A DNA stretch of 64,000 bases from Staphylococcus coagulans (GTDB lineage Bacteria > Bacillota > Bacilli > Staphylococcales > Staphylococcaceae): contig NZ_PPQN01000014.1 in assembly GCF_002901995.1 (NCBI RefSeq), forward strand, positions 33,524-97,523, given 5' to 3'. Under the pieces are notes generated by a model. It saw only the letters and a list, made by a program, of their open reading frames with translations. It made no database searches and had not been told where the DNA came from. The position numbers and the translations under genes were made by a program. Shown piece by piece: positions 1-10,992 of this stretch. Position 1 is the first letter of the stretch. The number at the start of each line of letters is the position of its first letter.

Positions 1-113
1 CGAATTGAAGTCGCTACAAGTATTGAGCATTTCAATTCGGTTATCTCTACTTAGACGTTTAAAAAGAACTAAGCGTAATTTCGATTAGCCATAACAATAA
101 GGGGGACGATAGG

Positions 114-1280
114 ATGGCGTACACGACAATACTCAGTGAGATTCCAGATAGTTATTTTGGTAAAACAATGGGAAAGAAGGTTGAACACGGCCCCTTACCC
201 TTAATTAATTTAGCAGTAGGAATACCTGATGCTGATACACCAGATGTGATTATTAAAGCTTTACAAGAGGCTATTGTGAAGCCGGAAAATCAGAAATATT
301 TAGCATTCCAAGGTAAAGCGACCCTTAAGCAAGCTATTGTTGATTTTTATCAACGTCAGTTTAGTGTCACTTTAGACCCAGAAAAGGAAGTTTGTCTGTT
401 CTATGGTACGAAGAACGGTTTAGTGGCCTTGCCGACATGTGTTATTGAACCAGGGGATGAAGTGCTATTGCCAGATCCCGGGTATACGGATTACCTTGCG
501 GGTGTGTTATTAGCAAAAGGACACCCTAAACCATTGAAACTGTCTAGAGCACGTCATTACTTACCCGATTGGAATGTGGTAGACACGACAAATACACGCC
601 TTATTTATTTGACGTATCCAAATAATCCAACAGGTTCGGTAGCTACAAAAGCCTTTTTCCAAGACACAATTGATCGTTTTAAAGAAACGAAGACGAAAAT
701 TGTTCATGATTTTGCGTATCAAGCCTTTGGATTTGACCAACCCAATCCGAGTATTCTACAGGCTGAAGGTGCAAAGTCTTGTGCTGTTGAAGTGTTTTCT
801 TTTTCTAAAGGCTATAATATGTCTGGCTATCGCGTTGGGTTCGCCGTCGGAAACGCTGAAATGATTGAAAATTTACAAAAATATCATACCCATACACAAG
901 CCGGTATGTATGGTGCATTACAAGATGCTTGTACAGTGGCATTAAACGAATGCGATGATGTATTAAATGAGCAGAGTCGTGTGTTTGGCCATCGTCGTGA
1001 TTTAATCGAAAAAACATTAAATGAAGCAGAGATTCCACATGAACCTATCAAAGGGGGCATTTTCCTCTGGTTACAATGTCCAAATGGATTTACTAGCGAT
1101 GCGTTCATAGACTATTTGTTACAAGAAAAGTCAATACTTGCGGCGCCTGGTCACCCTTTTGGTGAAGAAGGGGAGGGCTACGTTCGAATTTCTTTTGCTA
1201 TCGACGAAGCGCAATTAAATACCGCATTAGAAAGATTAGTTTCTTTGAAATCTTTATATCAAAACGATTCTGCAAAATAA
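114..1280 (+). CDS. Class I/II PLP-dependent aminotransferase
   Basis: A 388-residue fold-type I aminotransferase, likely cytosolic. YPNNPTGS marks the cofactor-binding loop, and SFSKGYNMSGYRVGF places the PLP-binding lysine at about residue 232. A conserved Arg lies near the C-terminus in the segment GYVRISFA. ATG follows a GGGGGA ribosome site. The overall layout resembles the LL-diaminopimelate/alanine aminotransferase-like group, but the substrate cannot be read from the sequence. It stands alone, with a palindromic repeat downstream. Family assignment is firm; the substrate is unknown. Confidence 0.85.
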   Translation: MAYTTILSEIPDSYFGKTMGKKVEHGPLPLINLAVGIPDADTPDVIIKALQEAIVKPENQKYLAFQGKATLKQAIVDFYQRQFSVTLDPEKEVCLFYGTKNGLVALPTCVIEPGDEVLLPDPGYTDYLAGVLLAKGHPKPLKLSRARHYLPDWNVVDTTNTRLIYLTYPNNPTGSVATKAFFQDTIDRFKETKTKIVHDFAYQAFGFDQPNPSILQAEGAKSCAVEVFSFSKGYNMSGYRVGFAVGNAEMIENLQKYHTHTQAGMYGALQDACTVALNECDDVLNEQSRVFGHRRDLIEKTLNEAEIPHEPIKGGIFLWLQCPNGFTSDAFIDYLLQEKSILAAPGHPFGEEGEGYVRISFAIDEAQLNTALERLVSLKSLYQNDSAK

Positions 1281-1386
1281 GAGGTTAAATTGATCGTTTT
1301 TTGACGAATAAAAAGAGATGGCGCGTTACAGAAACCGGAACTTACGAAAAAGTTTGAAATAAATAAAGTGTTTTATCATAAAAAGA

Positions 1387-1426
1387 AGCGCTAAGACGAT
1401 TTTCTATTAAAGATCATCTTAGCGCT
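1387..1426. repeat. Dispersed palindromic element, copy 1
   Basis: Inverted repeat with arms AGCGCTAAGACGAT and ATCATCTTAGCGCT around a short AT-rich loop, one mismatch. The same stem occurs at 43841-43889 and 54914-54955, each followed by a TTTATT-rich tail and a related block (here GGGGTTGAAGTCCCAG). It sits after the aminotransferase and may also end its transcript. Confidence 0.75.
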
Positions 1427-1487
1427 ATTTATTTTGGGGTTGAAGTCCCAGACTCTTTCTGAATACTTGTAATAAAAGCTAAAATAG

Positions 1488-1511
1488 GTTGAGATGTGGT
1501 CATATCTCAAC
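1488..1511. other. Hairpin GTTGAGAT / ATCTCAAC
   Basis: Eight-bp perfect stem with an 8-nt loop between convergent genes. It lacks a clear T tract, so a terminator role is uncertain. Confidence 0.35.
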
Positions 1512-1579
1512 ATAGACGTGCTGTGCTTATTGGTTTGATGGTTAGACGTTACATCATCTAATGATAATTATGCATGGAT

Positions 1580-1906
1580 TTATACAAAAATAAAAGCGAT
1601 GATGATATAAATAACGAGTATAAAAAGGGTCATCATATTTAAAATTTGAACCCCTTTTTCGTCTCCTTTAGAATGTTTGAAGGCTGTTATTTCAACATTA
1701 CCAATCAGTAGTAAGAGTACGACAAATAACCACCAAGTTTGTGCAGGGTAGTAAATGAGAGAAGTCGCAACAACGATAATTAATAAAATTCCCATAATCG
1801 CGCGTAATATTTTAGGCATCGCGATTTGTAATTTAAAGATACTGATATATCCTACGATTAAGTACATCAGTGGAAGTAAGATAAGATAAGCTAACATGAA
1901 GTACAT
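1580..1906 (-). CDS. Small multi-pass membrane protein
   Basis: A 108-residue hydrophobic protein with about four predicted membrane segments, at roughly residues 2-22, 33-53, 57-77 and 88-108, and a polar stretch around residues 78-86 (HSKGDEKG). No catalytic motif is visible. It is transcribed away from the small coiled-coil gene just upstream, on the same strand, and the two probably form an operon. Function not recognised; conserved small staphylococcal membrane proteins of this kind are common. Confidence 0.7.
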   Translation of the reverse strand: MYFMLAYLILLPLMYLIVGYISIFKLQIAMPKILRAIMGILLIIVVATSLIYYPAQTWWLFVVLLLLIGNVEITAFKHSKGDEKGVQILNMMTLFILVIYIIIAFIFV

Positions 1907-1942
1907 CCTTTCTGTATCGTCCTATTAAGGCATTGTGGGACA

Positions 1943-2110
1943 TTACTGCTGTTGTAGTTCAGCGCGAATGTCAGCAATTTGATGTTCGATGTGCTCAAGT
2001 TGTCTAACGAGTGGATCTACTTGCTGTGAAGTTGATTCGCGTTTCTCTATATCTCCTTGTATACGAATGTAATCCAGCTTAAGTTCTTGTAACTGATTTT
2101 CTAAATCCAT
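1943..2110 (-). CDS. Small coiled-coil protein (55 aa)
   Basis: Read on the minus strand, ATG at 2110 follows a GGAGG ribosome site, and the frame is open for 55 codons. The product starts MDLENQLQELKLDYI and is highly charged and Gln-rich, with heptad-like leucine/isoleucine spacing over nearly its whole length. It has no Cys, Trp or membrane segment. The strong ribosome site and a position 36 bp ahead of the membrane-protein gene support a real gene. Function unknown. Confidence 0.65.
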   Translation of the reverse strand: MDLENQLQELKLDYIRIQGDIEKRESTSQQVDPLVRQLEHIEHQIADIRAELQQQ

Positions 2111-2228
2111 AAGTTTCCTCCTTGAATGAATCTCTACTATTATAGCATGTTCACATTGCTTTATTAAAACGTTTTACAGTAACATAGAATTAAGTAATTT
2201 TTGAAAGGTATTTTCTAGGGGGTGTAGC

Positions 2229-3137
2229 ATGACAGAGAATTTCTTAATGATTTTACTTCTCATTGCTGTAGGCTACGTACTTAAGCGAATCGGGTTTATT
2301 CAGGGACATGAGAGTCACGTTCTTTCTGTACTTGTTTTAAATGTGACACTTCCCGCAGTGGTCATTGTAAACTTAAATCATGTGACTTTAAATCCGTCAC
2401 TCACCATACTTCCAATCATGATGTTGGTATACGGTATCATCACTAAAATACTTATCGTTATTCTCTTTATTAAATATAATAACGAAATCAGAGGTACGGT
2501 AGCAATGATGATGGCGGCTTTAAATATTGGTATTTTTGCCTATCCACTCGTTCAGCAAATTTGGCCAGAAAAGGGCTTGCTTTATTTTGGTATGGCAGAT
2601 ATTGGTGGAGCCATTGTCATGTTTGGTTTGACTTATTTTGCAGCGAGTTATTTTAAGCAAGTGGGTGGCGGATTTAATCCTAAACAAGTCGGACTCAATA
2701 TGCTCAAGTCAGTCCCATTAATGACGTATATCTTGATGTTGACGCTTAATCTTTTGCAATTACACTTACCGAGTTTTGCAATTCACTTTTTCGAGATTTT
2801 AGGACACGCAAATTTACCATTGTCAATGATTTTATTAGGTGTTTTAATGGACTTTAAAATCGAACGTCAATTTTTACCATTGACTCTAAAATATCTCGTC
2901 ATACATTATGGTTTCGGTATTTTGTTTGGTACGCTTGTGTATTATTTTCTACCTGTCCAAGATGAGATGGTTAAAACGACATTACAATTGACTTGGTTAT
3001 TGCCTGTAGGTGTTGCAGCACTTTCGTATGCGGTTCAATTTAAATATAAAACGTTACCCGTCATTGCTATGGCCAGTAATGTAACCATTGTAATAAGTAT
3101 TGTTATTTTGTACGTCTATCAATATCTGTTTGTCTGA
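2229..3137 (+). CDS. AEC family (auxin efflux carrier-like) transporter
   Basis: A 302-residue membrane protein with about ten hydrophobic segments and the two-half arrangement of the AEC/bile-acid-sodium symporter superfamily. It begins MTENFLMILLLIAVGYVLKR, and the early segment NVTLPAVVIVNL matches the family's proline-containing broken helix. ATG follows a GGGGGTG site. Bacterial relatives export organic acids such as malate or malonate, but the substrate here is not evident. A bidirectional terminator separates it from the convergent acetyltransferase gene. Confidence 0.75.
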   Translation: MTENFLMILLLIAVGYVLKRIGFIQGHESHVLSVLVLNVTLPAVVIVNLNHVTLNPSLTILPIMMLVYGIITKILIVILFIKYNNEIRGTVAMMMAALNIGIFAYPLVQQIWPEKGLLYFGMADIGGAIVMFGLTYFAASYFKQVGGGFNPKQVGLNMLKSVPLMTYILMLTLNLLQLHLPSFAIHFFEILGHANLPLSMILLGVLMDFKIERQFLPLTLKYLVIHYGFGILFGTLVYYFLPVQDEMVKTTLQLTWLLPVGVAALSYAVQFKYKTLPVIAMASNVTIVISIVILYVYQYLFV

Positions 3138-3197
3138 TTGGGGAAGGATAAGTTAAGCTCGAACATTAATTAAAAACGCGAGATTGAATAGGTATAT

Positions 3198-3238
3198 AAA
3201 AGAAGCGTTGGCAAGTCAAGTTGCCTACGCTTCTTTTA
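3198..3238. terminator. Bidirectional terminator
   Basis: Stem AAGAAGCGTTGGCAA / TTGCCTACGCTTCTT with one mismatch, flanked by an A run on one side and TTTTAT on the other. It lies between convergent genes. Confidence 0.8.
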
Positions 3239-3287
3239 TAAATGCTTGCAAGTCGATCGAATCGTCTAAGATGGGCTATTTACACTT

Positions 3288-4148
3288 TTATTGATATATC
3301 TTGAACTTTTGATATTCTGAAGTAATATTAAAGCCGAGTTCATGAAAACGAGTAACTAAGCGATGATTTTTACTGCGTATTTTAAAATACACACGGTCTA
3401 TTTGAGGACGAGATAAAGCACGATGTATTGCATGTTGGATTAAATCAAAAGCGATGCCTTTTAAACGATAGTCTGAATGACTAGAAAAATATTTAATTTC
3501 AGCATGGTGTTGTTCTTCGTCATAGATTAAATATAAGTAACCTTTTAAAAGGCCCTCTGCCATATAAAGGACGAGTTCATGTTGATCATCTAGTGATGCG
3601 ATAATTTCTTTTGCTGTCATCGCATGATGTGTAAACGTATCTTCATGTAATTTTTGGAAATAGCGATGATACGCTTTAGCATATGGAACAATGTGACGTA
3701 AGTTGTCGGTTTCGCCCAAATCTTGACTCGTTTCTAAATGATAATCTGTAAACGTATAAGATGCGCCAATGTTTTTCATGTAGTCTTTGATTAATTCATG
3801 ATGAACTGAAAATGCAAAATAATAGGTAGAAGGTTGCGTATGTTGTGCTGTCATTTGATCAAATAACTGTTTAAATACTTCTCCAGAAGATGTATAATCT
3901 TTCTGTTTAATAGGACCGATTACTTTATAACGGTTTTCCGCATAGCTCATGCACAGTAAAACCATTTTAATGTCTGAGGCTTCTTCAACGACAAATATAC
4001 TGATTTCGCCATCAGCTGTTTCTAAAAAATGTTCTAAAGCATCAATATGATTAAGTGGCAGTTTATTTGTATACGATTGTTTTTCAGTGGCATAATTTTG
4101 TATAAATGACGCAATTTCTCGACTGGGAGTGACTTGAGTAATCTTCAT
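3288..4148 (-). CDS. GNAT family N-acetyltransferase
   Basis: A 286-residue protein. The C-terminal half (about residues 150-286) has a GNAT pattern: a beta strand GYLYLIYDEEQHHAEIKYF followed by a site resembling the acetyl-CoA pyrophosphate loop (YRLKGIAFDLIQHAIHRA). The N-terminal half looks like a degenerate second GNAT-like domain, giving a tandem arrangement. Substrate unknown. The start ATG is preceded on the minus strand by an AGGAGGCGC ribosome site. It is monocistronic and divergent from topB. Confidence 0.7.
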   Translation of the reverse strand: MKITQVTPSREIASFIQNYATEKQSYTNKLPLNHIDALEHFLETADGEISIFVVEEASDIKMVLLCMSYAENRYKVIGPIKQKDYTSSGEVFKQLFDQMTAQHTQPSTYYFAFSVHHELIKDYMKNIGASYTFTDYHLETSQDLGETDNLRHIVPYAKAYHRYFQKLHEDTFTHHAMTAKEIIASLDDQHELVLYMAEGLLKGYLYLIYDEEQHHAEIKYFSSHSDYRLKGIAFDLIQHAIHRALSRPQIDRVYFKIRSKNHRLVTRFHELGFNITSEYQKFKIYQ

Positions 4149-4431
4149 CGTGCGCCTCCTTAGTATGATACTTTATCTTATTATAAGTTTTTTCGATTTG
4201 AAATGAAAGGCGTATGTCTACTGAAATAAACGTGTAAGAAGAATAGACTTCGATATGTTTGTAGATGATGAATTCAGTGATTCAGTGCTTAACACGTGAG
4301 TATCGAGGTTTAATAGTTATGAAGGATGAATGTGAGACATTTGAAACGAGCTCAACCTTTTCTATAAATTTTGATAGGGCGTGTTACAATAAAAATGAAG
4401 AAGTGTTTTTTGATGGAGGAATGAACAATTA

Positions 4432-6564
4432 ATGAAGTCACTCATTTTAGCAGAAAAGCCCTCAGTAGGGCGCGACATTGCACAAGCGCTAGGTGTTAAC
4501 TCAAAGAAAGAAGGTTACTTTGAGAATCAACGTTATATTGTGACCTGGGCATTAGGTCACCTTGTGACAAATGCAACACCAGAGCAATATGATAAAAAAT
4601 ATGAACGCTGGCAATTGAATGATTTACCTATTATACCGAAGCATATGAAAACTGTTGTCATTGGTAAAACGAGAAAACAATTCAACACGGTTCAACATTT
4701 GATGAAAAGAAATGATGTCAATGAAATAATTATTGCCACAGATGCTGGACGCGAAGGGGAGTTAGTTGCACGCTTAATTATTGAAAAAGCTCATGTTAAA
4801 AAACCAATCAAGCGTTTATGGATCAGTTCAGTAACAACCAAAGCAATTAAAGAAGGCTTTAAAAAATTGAAAGATGGTCGAGCATACAGTGACCTTTATC
4901 AAGCGGCATTAGCAAGAAGTGAAGCTGACTGGATTGTCGGAATTAATGCAACACGTGCATTAACAACGAAGTATGATGCCCAACTCTCACTAGGCCGTGT
5001 TCAGACGCCTACTATTCAGTTAGTAGCAATGAGACAAGAAGAGATTAAGCATTTTAAGCCGCAACAGTATTATACGCTTGAAATCAATGTGAAAGGGGCA
5101 ACGTTTGTCTATCAGCATGAGAAGCGGATATATGAACGTGCACAATTAGAAAAACTAGCTCAAAAAGTGAATCATGCGCAAGCGCTCGTGAAAAAAGTCG
5201 TAACGAGAGAGAAGAAAACATATCCGGCGCCGTTGTTTAATTTAACAGATTTACAACAAGCCGCTTATCAACGCTATCGTTTAGGCGCAAAACAGACATT
5301 GAACACACTACAACAACTTTATGAACGGCATAAACTTGTCACATATCCGCGTACAGATTCAAGTTACTTAACAACAGACATGGTAGATACTTTAAAAGAG
5401 CGTATACAGGCGACAATGGGAACAGAATATCAACCGCATGCGCGCGGACTGATGAATCAACGTTACACGAAACAATCGTCTTTTGTAAATAATCAAAAAG
5501 TATCTGATCACCACGCCATTATACCTACAGAAGTACGCGCAAACATGGCAGATTTATCAACACAAGAAAAGAAAATTTATCTATTGATTGTTCAGCGCTT
5601 TTTGGAAGCTTTATCTGCTCCTTATCGCTATAGAGAAACACAAGTCGAAATAGAACTCATGGGCAAAACGTTTCTGTATAAATCCAAAGAAACGATAGAC
5701 ATGGGCTTTAAGGCTTTACAAGAAAATGTAGATACGAGCCATCCGGTAATTCAGTTTGAGCAAGGTGAACAGTTAACCGTGAATGAATATGTTATTAAAA
5801 CGCACGAAACATCAGCGCCACCTTATTTTAATGAAGGCTCTCTATTAAAAGCGATGGAACGACCAGATAAATACTTTGATTTAAAAGATAAAAAATCAGC
5901 ACAAACACTTAAAGTGACTGGCGGTATCGGTACAGTGGCAACACGTGCGGATATTATAGATAAACTTTTTCATATGAACGCAATTGAAAGTCAAGACGGA
6001 AAAATTAAGGTCACGTCTAAAGGAAAGCAAATATTAGATTTAGCGCCTGAATCACTTACATCGCCACGCTTAACGGCGCAATGGGAAGATAAACTGCTTC
6101 AAATTGAAAAGGGGCAGTATCAACGCAAACAGTTTATTCAAGAAATGAAAGCTTTTACAAATGAAATCATTCATACGATTAAATCGAGTGAACAAAAATA
6201 TAAGCATGATAATTTAACAGCTGCAGAATGTCCGACATGTGGAAAGTTTATGTTAAAAGTAAAAACGAAAAACGGCTCAATGCTCGTCTGTCAAGACCCA
6301 TCATGTAAAACTAAAAAAGATGTTAAAACACAAACCAAAGCGCGTTGCCCGCAATGTAAAAAACGTTTGACTAAATTTGGTACAGGTAAACAAGCAACGT
6401 ATCGTTGTTCGTGTGGCTATACTGAATCGCAAGTGCAAATGGATAAAAGATTTAAAAATAAAGGCAAAGATAAAGTAAATAGAAAAGATATGAAAAAGTA
6501 TATGAAAGAGGATACGTTGGAAAACAATCCATTCAAAGATGCATTGAAAGGTTTAAACTTATAA
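4432..6564 (+). CDS. topB: DNA topoisomerase III
   Basis: A 710-residue type IA topoisomerase. The TOPRIM domain is N-terminal (EKPSVG at the start, then [15 protein letters not shown] with the metal-binding acidic residues). The catalytic tyrosine is Y305 in [11 protein letters not shown]. Two zinc-ribbon-like cysteine clusters follow at the C-terminus, near residues 600-630 (CPTCGKF...CQDPSC) and 643-660 (CPQC...CSCG). Family enzymes relax and decatenate DNA by single-strand passage. A GGAGGAATG site precedes the ATG. Confidence 0.95.
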   Translation: MKSLILAEKPSVGRDIAQALGVNSKKEGYFENQRYIVTWALGHLVTNATPEQYDKKYERWQLNDLPIIPKHMKTVVIGKTRKQFNTVQHLMKRNDVNEIIIATDAGREGELVARLIIEKAHVKKPIKRLWISSVTTKAIKEGFKKLKDGRAYSDLYQAALARSEADWIVGINATRALTTKYDAQLSLGRVQTPTIQLVAMRQEEIKHFKPQQYYTLEINVKGATFVYQHEKRIYERAQLEKLAQKVNHAQALVKKVVTREKKTYPAPLFNLTDLQQAAYQRYRLGAKQTLNTLQQLYERHKLVTYPRTDSSYLTTDMVDTLKERIQATMGTEYQPHARGLMNQRYTKQSSFVNNQKVSDHHAIIPTEVRANMADLSTQEKKIYLLIVQRFLEALSAPYRYRETQVEIELMGKTFLYKSKETIDMGFKALQENVDTSHPVIQFEQGEQLTVNEYVIKTHETSAPPYFNEGSLLKAMERPDKYFDLKDKKSAQTLKVTGGIGTVATRADIIDKLFHMNAIESQDGKIKVTSKGKQILDLAPESLTSPRLTAQWEDKLLQIEKGQYQRKQFIQEMKAFTNEIIHTIKSSEQKYKHDNLTAAECPTCGKFMLKVKTKNGSMLVCQDPSCKTKKDVKTQTKARCPQCKKRLTKFGTGKQATYRCSCGYTESQVQMDKRFKNKGKDKVNRKDMKKYMKEDTLENNPFKDALKGLNL

Positions 6565-6682
6565 GTAAGCTAAAAATCGAACAAAAATCTAATTTTATCA
6601 ATTAAAGTTCGTTTCTCATATTGAAATTCGTGAGTAATCGTATTAAAATGTTAAAGTATTTCATTAAAAGGAGAAATTTAAA

Positions 6683-8017
6683 GTGAGAAATTATTTCCGT
6701 TTTGACGAGAATCAAACGAATTATAAACGAGAGATTCTAGGTGGCTTGACGACTTTCTTATCAATGGCATACATCTTAGCTGTTAATCCACAAGTTTTAA
6801 GTTTAGCAGGGGTGGATGGTGTTCCAGCTGATCAAAAAATGGATCAAGGTGCGGTATTTGTTGCGACTGCATTAGCAGCATTTGTAGGCTGTTTATTTAT
6901 GGGACTCATTGCAAAATATCCTATTGCACTTGCACCGGGCATGGGATTGAACGCCTTTTTTGCCTTTACTGTCGTGTTAACAATGGGGATTCCATGGCAA
7001 ACAGGTTTAACAGGTGTGTTCTTCTCTGGATTTATTTTTGCGATTCTAACAGCAACTGGATTGCGAGAAACCATTATTAATGCCATCCCATATGAAATGA
7101 AGATGGCAGTGTCGGCAGGGATTGGTCTTTTTATTACCTTTGTAGGATTACAAAGTTCAGGAATTATTAAAAATCAAGATGCGACACTTGTAACACTAGG
7201 AAAAATCACTGACCCTAACGTTTTACTTGCTATCGTGGGGATTATCGTTACCGTTGTACTTTATGCAAAGAAAGTACCAGGCGCAATATTTATTGGTATG
7301 GTAGTCACAGCGATTGCTGGTTTAGTGACACAACAAATCGCACCACCACATGCGGTCTTAGGTAAGGTACCTAGCATTGCGCCTACATTTGGTGCTGCTT
7401 TTGAATCATTTCAAGATCCATCACAATTATTTACAATCCAGTTTTTAATTGTCATCCTAACATTTTTATTTATTGATTTCTTTGATACTGCGGGAACGAT
7501 TGTTGCCGTCGCTTCACAAGCAGGTATCATGAAAAATAACAAGTTACCTCGTGCAGGGAGAGCGTTGTTTTCAGACTCACTTGCGACGATGACAGGTGCT
7601 ATTTTTGGTACAACAACGACGACTTCTTATATTGAATCGACATCAGGCGTAGCAGTAGGGGCTCGGACAGGTTTTGCAAGTATTGTTACAGGCTTTTGTT
7701 TCCTTCTTGCGTTGTTCTTTAACCCGCTAATGGCTGTAGTCACACCAGCAGTAACGACACCTGCACTCGTTGTTGTAGGGGTATTGATGGCTTCCAGTCT
7801 AGCGGAAATTAGTTGGAAACGATTTGAAGTTGCAGTGCCAGCTTTCGTCACAATTATTATGATGCCTTTATCTTATTCTATTGCGACAGGGATTGCGTGT
7901 GGCTTCATTTTCTATCCTATTACAATGTTATTAACGAAACGTCATAAAGAAGTCCATCCTATTATGTACGGTTTATTGGTTATCTTTATTCTATATTTTG
8001 TATTTGTTCACGGATAA
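6683..8017 (+). CDS. pbuG: NCS2 family purine permease (PbuG-like)
   Basis: A 444-residue membrane protein of the AzgA-like NCS2 branch, with about 12-13 transmembrane segments. Recognisable stretches are TTFLSMAYILAVNP near the N-terminus and ALAPGMGLNAFF, FFDTAGT and GTTTTTSYIESTSGVA in the transport core. Relatives import hypoxanthine/guanine by proton symport. The start is GTG after AAAAGGAG. A strong hairpin follows the stop. No purine riboswitch is visible in the short upstream gap. Confidence 0.88.
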   Translation: MRNYFRFDENQTNYKREILGGLTTFLSMAYILAVNPQVLSLAGVDGVPADQKMDQGAVFVATALAAFVGCLFMGLIAKYPIALAPGMGLNAFFAFTVVLTMGIPWQTGLTGVFFSGFIFAILTATGLRETIINAIPYEMKMAVSAGIGLFITFVGLQSSGIIKNQDATLVTLGKITDPNVLLAIVGIIVTVVLYAKKVPGAIFIGMVVTAIAGLVTQQIAPPHAVLGKVPSIAPTFGAAFESFQDPSQLFTIQFLIVILTFLFIDFFDTAGTIVAVASQAGIMKNNKLPRAGRALFSDSLATMTGAIFGTTTTTSYIESTSGVAVGARTGFASIVTGFCFLLALFFNPLMAVVTPAVTTPALVVVGVLMASSLAEISWKRFEVAVPAFVTIIMMPLSYSIATGIACGFIFYPITMLLTKRHKEVHPIMYGLLVIFILYFVFVHG

Positions 8018-8050
8018 ACTCAATAGATTGATATATAAGTATATATATAA

Positions 8051-8103
8051 AAGAAGTTAGAACGAACAGGCTTGACTTGTTCATGTATCTAACTTCTTTT
8101 TTT
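8051..8103. terminator. Bidirectional terminator after pbuG
   Basis: Stem AAGAAGTTAGA / TCTAACTTCTT closing an inner GAACA / TGTTC helix, followed by a run of eight Ts on the plus strand and preceded by As. It serves pbuG and probably the convergent gene. Confidence 0.8.
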
Positions 8104-8179
8104 AGGTTTTAAATTTAAAGTATATATCTAATCATTGACAATTATAAGTATGCTTACATACTTCAAATAATGACTTAGA

Positions 8180-8587
8180 TTACTTATTGTGTTGTGTTTT
8201 ATTTTGATTTTCATCTGTGTAAATCACAGTAGCTTTAGCGTTACGAATATACACTGGAGAGACTAATACGATCATAAGGAAAAAGATAAGCAAAATTAAC
8301 ATAATCCAGTGTAAAACCATGCCGATGACAGGGATAATAGCGATACCATTCGCTACGATACCAAATGCTGGAATTAAAAGCATAGGACGTATCGTATTTT
8401 GTTGACCAAAGATAAAGATTAAAACCATCACCAAATAAATAAAAGCATTAAAAGCTAATGGCTGCCATCCTAAAGCTAATACATACCAGCCTCCAAAAAA
8501 TGGGAAACCAGCAATAAATTCAGAAACTAAAGCAATTAGCGCAAGAATAATTAAGGCTGTTTTAGAATTTTTAGTCACTCGATTCAC
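8180..8587 (-). CDS. Multi-pass membrane protein, unknown function
   Basis: A 135-residue hydrophobic protein with about four membrane segments and a polar C-terminal tail rich in Asn, Gln and Lys. No enzymatic motif is visible. Start ATG on the minus strand is preceded by GGAGG. It is convergent to pbuG and divergent from the ribosomal operon. It appears to be a conserved hypothetical, and I cannot name a family. Confidence 0.7.
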   Translation of the reverse strand: MNRVTKNSKTALIILALIALVSEFIAGFPFFGGWYVLALGWQPLAFNAFIYLVMVLIFIFGQQNTIRPMLLIPAFGIVANGIAIIPVIGMVLHWIMLILLIFFLMIVLVSPVYIRNAKATVIYTDENQNKTQHNK

Positions 8588-8808
8588 CTCCTATCTTTAA
8601 AAAGAAGTGACAAATCTGGCTCACTCATTAAATAAAAAACTTTAAGTTTAAGCATTTTACATACACCGCACAAGTGATTCACCAGAAATAATAACTACAC
8701 TTAAAAATGATGATCTATCAGTGAAGATCATTTTCTTCTATTATAAACTGTAATCCAATGACTCACAAAAACTATCTCTATGATAACGAAAAAAATTCTT
8801 TCAAACTA

Positions 8809-8837
8809 TTGAACTTAAGCCGTATTTCAAGTAAAAT
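8809..8837 (+). promoter_or_regulatory. Predicted promoter of the S10 operon
   Basis: TTGAAC at 8809-8814, a 17-nt spacer, and TAAAAT at 8832-8837. It fits a housekeeping sigma-A promoter and would start transcription near 8844, giving a leader of about 200 nt before rpsJ. Confidence 0.65.
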
Positions 8838-8843
8838 AACATG

Positions 8844-9352
<509 letters not shown>

Positions 9353-9379
9353 TAGAAAATTTTAGGAGGTGGACTTTCG

Positions 9380-10039
9380 ATGACCAAAGGAATCTTAGGA
9401 AGAAAAATTGGGATGACTCAAGTTTTCGGTGAAAACGGCGACTTGATCCCAGTAACTGTAGTAGAAGCAAAAGAAAATGTAGTATTACAAAAGAAAACGG
9501 TTGAGGTTGACGGTTACAACGCAATCCAAATCGGTTTTGAAAACAAAGAAGCATACAAAAAAGATAGAAAAACAAACAAATATGCGAATAAACCAGCTGA
9601 AGGTCACGCTAAAAAAGCTGACACAGCACCTAAGCGCTTCATTCGTGAATTCAGAAACGTTAATGTTGACGAATACGAAGTAGGTCAAGAAGTCTCAGTA
9701 GATACATTTGAAGTTGGAGACATCATTGATGTAACAGGAACTTCAAAAGGTAAAGGTTTCCAAGGTGCAATCAAACGCCATAATCAAGCTCGCGGACCAA
9801 TGTCTCACGGTTCACACTTCCATAGAGCGCCAGGTTCTATCGGTATGGCTTCAGACGCATCACGTGTATTTAAAGGGCAAAAATTACCAGGCCGTATGGG
9901 TGGTAATACAGTAACTGTTCAAAACTTAGAAGTTGTTCAAGTCGATACGGAAAACAACGTAATTTTAGTTAAAGGTAACGTACCTGGTCCTAAAAAAGGT
10001 TTTGTTCAAATCCAATCAGCAATTAAAGCTAACAAATAA
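9380..10039 (+). CDS. rplC: 50S ribosomal protein uL3
   Basis: A 219-residue protein beginning [16 protein letters not shown]. The central extension reaching the peptidyl-transferase centre is visible in [17 protein letters not shown] and [11 protein letters not shown]. Full length for the family. It sits 27 nt after rpsJ behind AGGAGGTGG. In staphylococci this loop is a known site of oxazolidinone/pleuromutilin resistance mutations; no judgement on alleles is possible without an alignment. Confidence 0.98.
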   Translation: MTKGILGRKIGMTQVFGENGDLIPVTVVEAKENVVLQKKTVEVDGYNAIQIGFENKEAYKKDRKTNKYANKPAEGHAKKADTAPKRFIREFRNVNVDEYEVGQEVSVDTFEVGDIIDVTGTSKGKGFQGAIKRHNQARGPMSHGSHFHRAPGSIGMASDASRVFKGQKLPGRMGGNTVTVQNLEVVQVDTENNVILVKGNVPGPKKGFVQIQSAIKANK

Positions 10040-10065
10040 ATCGTAGCGAAAGGAGGAAATGCATA

Positions 10066-10689
10066 ATGGCAAATTATGATGTATTCAAAGTTGATGGTTC
10101 AAAAGCAGGTTCAGTAGAACTTAGCGATGCAGTATTTGCAATCGAACCTAATAATGAAGTTTTATTTGAAGCAATTAACTTACAACGTGCTTCATTACGT
10201 CAAGGTACACATGCGGTAAAAAACCGTTCAGCAGTACGTGGCGGTGGACGTAAACCATGGAGACAAAAAGGTACAGGACGTGCGCGTCAAGGTACAATTC
10301 GCGCTCCTCAATGGCGTGGTGGTGGTGTCGTATTCGGTCCAACACCAAGAAGCTACGCATACAAAATGCCTAAGAAAATGCGTCGTTTAGCATTACGTTC
10401 TGCAATTTCTTACAAAGTTAAAGAAAATGAATTCAAAATTGTGGACAGCTTTAACTTAGAAGCACCAAAAACAAAAGAATTCAAAACAACTTTAACAAAT
10501 TTAGAGCTACCTAAAAAAGTGTTGGTTGTAACAGTTGGAGAAGATGTGAATGTTGAATTATCAGCACGTAACATTCCTGGCGTACAAATCACAACACCAG
10601 AAGGTTTAAATGTTTTAGATTTAACACACGCTGATAGCGTATTAATCACTCAAGAAGCAGCTAAAAAAGTTGAGGAGGTGCTCGGATAA
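10066..10689 (+). CDS. rplD: 50S ribosomal protein uL4
   Basis: A 207-residue protein with the internal tunnel-lining loop [19 protein letters not shown] at about residues 60-80 and the globular core on either side. The extended loop helps form the narrow part of the exit tunnel. Its stop codon overlaps the ATG of rplW (TAATG), so the two are translationally coupled. Confidence 0.98.
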   Translation: MANYDVFKVDGSKAGSVELSDAVFAIEPNNEVLFEAINLQRASLRQGTHAVKNRSAVRGGGRKPWRQKGTGRARQGTIRAPQWRGGGVVFGPTPRSYAYKMPKKMRRLALRSAISYKVKENEFKIVDSFNLEAPKTKEFKTTLTNLELPKKVLVVTVGEDVNVELSARNIPGVQITTPEGLNVLDLTHADSVLITQEAAKKVEEVLG

Positions 10690-10964
10690 TGGAAGCTAGA
10701 GATATTCTAAAGCGCCCCGTAATCACTGAGAAATCATCTGCAGCAATGGCTGAAGATAAATATACTTTTGATGTAGATGTTCGTGCGAACAAAACTCAAG
10801 TTAAAAAAGCAGTAGAAGAAATCTTTGAAGTTAAAGTTGCAAATGTTAACATCATCAACTATAAACCAAAGAAAAAACGTATGGGCCGTTACCAAGGCTA
10901 TACAAACAAACGCCGTAAAGCGATTGTGACACTTAAAGAAGGTCAAATCGACTTATTCAACTAA
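10689..10964 (+). CDS. rplW: 50S ribosomal protein uL23
   Basis: A 91-residue protein ([16 protein letters not shown]...) of normal length. L23 sits at the tunnel exit and docks trigger factor and SRP. The basic loop [18 protein letters not shown] is the rRNA-binding extension. It overlaps rplD by one base. Confidence 0.98.
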   Translation: MEARDILKRPVITEKSSAAMAEDKYTFDVDVRANKTQVKKAVEEIFEVKVANVNIINYKPKKKRMGRYQGYTNKRRKAIVTLKEGQIDLFN

Positions 10965-10992
10965 AAACATACCAATAAGGAGGTAAGCGACA

